Shown here in pieces: positions 7,091 through 8,650 of a DNA stretch of 8,650 nt. Source of the stretch: Bacillota bacterium (GTDB taxonomy: Bacteria; Bacillota; Bacilli; Alicyclobacillales; Alicyclobacillaceae); contig JAKADF010000115.1 in assembly GCA_021820805.1 (NCBI GenBank), forward strand, positions 1 through 8,650. The letters run 5' to 3'. Numbering within the stretch: position 1 is the stretch's first letter; each line of letters starts with the position of its first letter. The position numbers and the translations under genes are program-made. The notes beneath the pieces are model-generated. The model made no database searches. It was not told the origin of the DNA and worked only from the letters and a program-made list of their open reading frames with translations.

Positions 7091-7735
7091 ATGATTCCAA
7101 TTACAGTACTTACAATTCGGGAACAAGTTGCTGACGCATTAAGAAAAGCTATGTTTTACGGAGAATTAAAAAAGGGTGACGAGTTAACACAGAATGCTGT
7201 GGCAATAAAGCTTCGTGTTTCCAAAATGCCTGTTCGCGAAGCGTTTCAGATACTTGAACGGGATGGGCTTTTGATTCTCAACAATCATCGTAAAGCGGTG
7301 GTGAGAGGAATTACCAAGGATGATATCTTGGATCAATACGATATTAGAATCGTGCTCGAAGGAGAGGCTGCAGCAAGGGCTTCTTTAAAAAAGGACGTAA
7401 GTGATATAGTCAGGGCGTATGAACTAGTAGAGAAGGCGGCTGAAAAGGTTGATCCTGCTTCTTATATGAAAGCGAACACCTATTTTCATCACACAATTTG
7501 GAGGGTAGCTGGAAGCCGTCGGCTTGTTTGGTTGTTGGAGCAGGTTTGGAGTGGAATTCCGCCTTATTTGCCTCAACTTGTTTCGTCTCAAATCGAACAT
7601 TCGCTTTTGGAGCACAGACGGATTGTGAGCGCAATCCAAGGGGGAAAAAGTGAAGAGGCAAGGAGTTTGATTAGTGAACATATTCGACGGGATATGAATT
7701 ACTTGATAGCATATTTCCAAAAAACTCTATGCTGA
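7091..7735 (+). CDS. GntR-family transcriptional regulator, FadR subfamily (FCD domain)
   Basis: The product has 214 residues, usual for the FCD group. Residues 5-72 form the winged helix-turn-helix, with the hallmark L-x-VSKMPVREAFQILERDGLL (41-61). Residues about 76-205 form the helical FCD sensor domain, with IVLEGEAAARAS (87-98), YFHHTIW (131-137), EHRRIV (174-179) and SEHIRRD (195-201). H133, H175 and H197 occupy metal-ligand positions of FCD domains; the fourth, often Asp in the D-x3-H motif, is N129 here, a variant met in other members. Such proteins usually bind a small carboxylate and release DNA, so a pathway acid is the likely effector. The ATG at 7091 is the first available (an in-frame TGA lies at 7079-7081) and has a weak GGTGAG site 8 nt upstream, suiting low repressor levels. 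It probably controls the preceding catabolic genes and itself. Confidence 0.92.
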   Translation: MIPITVLTIREQVADALRKAMFYGELKKGDELTQNAVAIKLRVSKMPVREAFQILERDGLLILNNHRKAVVRGITKDDILDQYDIRIVLEGEAAARASLKKDVSDIVRAYELVEKAAEKVDPASYMKANTYFHHTIWRVAGSRRLVWLLEQVWSGIPPYLPQLVSSQIEHSLLEHRRIVSAIQGGKSEEARSLISEHIRRDMNYLIAYFQKTLC

Positions 7736-7942
7736 TAAGAAAGGAAGTATATCAAAAGTTCCAACTAATTAACACATCTAGTAATAAGGAATTTTGAATA
7801 GATAATCAAGGGCTCATAAAAGTGTATGTAAATAAAGCTGCAAATCTCAGACTGAAATTGCATTGTAAAAAGGTGTTACAAAGGTGTAATTAGGGCCAAA
7901 AGAATCGCTAAAGAACCCCTAGAATAAGACTTTTTTGTAAAC

Positions 7943-8029
7943 AGTGCATGAACTAGTCACTGATTTTGATCCAATCACTGCTTTACTCTAGCAATATTCC
8001 CTGATTGGTCCTTAAATAGTTCATGCACT
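7943..8029. repeat. 87-bp nested palindrome with 13-bp perfect terminal arms
   Basis: AGTGCATGAACTA (7943-7955) is the exact reverse complement of TAGTTCATGCACT (8017-8029). Inside, CCAATCA (7971-7977) pairs with TGATTGG (8002-8008). There is no T run after either end, so it does not look like a terminator. Size and ends resemble a small non-autonomous element (MITE), but I see no clear target-site duplication beyond a possible AC on each side. It could also be a protein-binding site or a structured RNA. Confidence 0.75.
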
Positions 8030-8455
8030 ACTCAAAATAAGTGGGGAAGATTTAAGGGGCAAAATGTAATTCTAGTGATTAATTTGTGATAAGTTCTTTT
8101 TACACACTGGTTCCTTTGGTTTTTTTGACCACGTTTGTGTTTGGCCAAGGGCTTTTAGTTCATTCACCAATTTTAGGCGACCATGAGCCAACTTTGGGTA
8201 AATTGCAGCCATAGGCATCCATATGATTTTGATAGCGTGTCTGTCGTATCATCGCTTTTTTTCCTAGATTTTGCTATAAAAATTCCGGGGCTTGATTTAC
8301 AAATGTCGGGGAAAAATAGCGTTTGGAAGAGCGTTTCGTTCTTGAAAAATGTTACATTCTCTATAAGGTTTATGCGTAAAGGTGACACAATCAGTTAAGC
8401 TTTTTACAGGTGTTCCGTCCTCGACACTAGAGAGGGCGTAGAAATGCTTCCGCAT

Positions 8456-8494
8456 AAAGGACTTTCAGGCATTTTTTCTAGAAAGCCCTTTTTT
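8456..8494 (+). terminator. Terminator-like hairpin with T run
   Basis: AAAGGACTTTC (8456-8466) pairs with GAAAGCCCTTT (8481-8491) with one A-C mismatch, and the Ts run on to 8494. This is a reasonable intrinsic terminator for + strand transcription, although no confident gene ends just upstream. The T run can also pair with CGAAAAAA (8505-8512), and AAAGC (8482-8486) with GCTTT (8513-8517), giving an alternative fold that excludes the first. Confidence 0.5.
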
Positions 8495-8521
8495 CGTTTA
8501 TTGGCGAAAAAAGCTTTGGAC

Positions 8522-8586
8522 GTGACAGAGAAATATGTACTCATACATTAGTCTGACGTGAGAGTCGATTAATTTCTCGAGGTCAC
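8522..8586. repeat. Long imperfect stem enclosing a small hairpin
   Basis: GTGAC (8522-8526) pairs with GTCAC (8582-8586), and GAGAAAT (8528-8534) with ATTTCTC (8572-8578), separated by a small 1 x 3 internal loop. Inside, ATGTA-CTCA-TACAT (8535-8548) forms its own hairpin. A further hairpin, CCATT-AACG-AATG(T)G, follows at 8590-8604. The arrangement resembles a folded RNA but matches no riboswitch class I recognise. Confidence 0.4.
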
Positions 8587-8650
8587 CTACCATTAACGAA
8601 TGTGGCCTGCTGTGACTTGAACCATAAGTTTGCCGTGTCGGCAGTCTTTT

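Larger units (their letters stand above)
7736..8650. other. Gene-poor region after the regulator: palindrome, hairpins, no supported gene
   Basis: No reading frame here shows a recognisable family or a good start. The first 200 bp are AT-rich and carry a tandem near-repeat, AAAGGTGTTAC/AAAGGTGTAAT (7869-7890). An 87-bp nested palindrome lies at 7943-8029. From 8173 to 8398 there are 71-codon frames on both strands; the + strand one (8183-8398) has only a weak AGG before its ATG, and its product is unlike anything I know. Hairpins are frequent from 8413 to the right edge. The region may be decayed coding sequence, a mobile-element remnant or a leader for a gene further right. Confidence 0.6.

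Noticed and set aside
7943..8029. Palindrome as the terminator of the GntR gene
   Set aside because: It lies more than 200 bp after the stop codon and has no T tract on either side in the required orientation.
8183..8398. 71-codon + strand ORF as a small gene
   Set aside because: The ribosome binding site is weak, no convincing promoter is visible, the product is unrecognised and an equally long frame runs on the other strand. The terminator-like hairpin 60 bp downstream is the only point in favour.
8498..8650. Minus-strand frame of 50 codons open to the right edge, possibly the end of a gene entering from the right
   Set aside because: The length is well within chance, there is no recognisable motif, and the hairpin beyond its stop lacks a T run on that strand.
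1..8650. CRISPR array, tRNA or rRNA genes
   Set aside because: No regularly spaced repeats, no tRNA cloverleaf signals and no rRNA-like sequence were seen on either strand.

Overview
The window looks like chromosomal DNA from a low-to-moderate GC Gram-positive bacterium of the Bacillales (Bacillus, Lysinibacillus or Sporosarcina type). This rests on AT-rich spacers, strong GGAGG-type ribosome binding sites and Bacillus-like protein sequences; the genus is inferred, not proven. All six confident genes read on the + strand.

Positions 1-7735 hold a catabolic gene cluster. It opens with the C-terminal half of a HyuA-type ATP-dependent hydantoinase/oxoprolinase/ketone-carboxylase subunit, cut by the left edge. 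Then come its partner HyuB-type subunit (1104-3071), a zinc- and NAD-dependent alcohol dehydrogenase (3214-4299), an NAD-dependent aldehyde dehydrogenase (4331-5776), an FMN-dependent nitronate-monooxygenase-like protein (5905-6885), and a GntR/FadR-type (FCD) regulator (7091-7735). Gaps are short (46 and 31 bp) within the HyuA-HyuB and ADH-ALDH pairs. They are longer (142, 128 and 205 bp) between modules, and each longer gap carries an inverted repeat.

Two readings of the pathway fit. In one, the alcohol dehydrogenase makes a ketone, the HyuA/HyuB pair carboxylates it with ATP in the manner of acetone or acetophenone carboxylase, and the aldehyde dehydrogenase oxidises a later product. In the other, HyuA/HyuB opens a lactam or hydantoin ring with ATP, and the dehydrogenases process the resulting chain. 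The sequence alone does not decide. No small acetone-carboxylase gamma subunit follows hyuB, but the region upstream of hyuA is not visible. The regulator probably senses a pathway acid and represses its own gene: a TTGTAT-N6-ATACAA palindrome lies where transcription from its likely promoter would start.

Positions 7736-8650 contain no gene I can support. They hold an 87-bp nested palindrome with 13-bp perfect arms (7943-8029), a terminator-like hairpin with a T run (8456-8494), and a hairpin-rich stretch up to the right edge that could be a structured RNA or leader for a gene outside the window. Short opposing ORFs there have no convincing start signals or family features.
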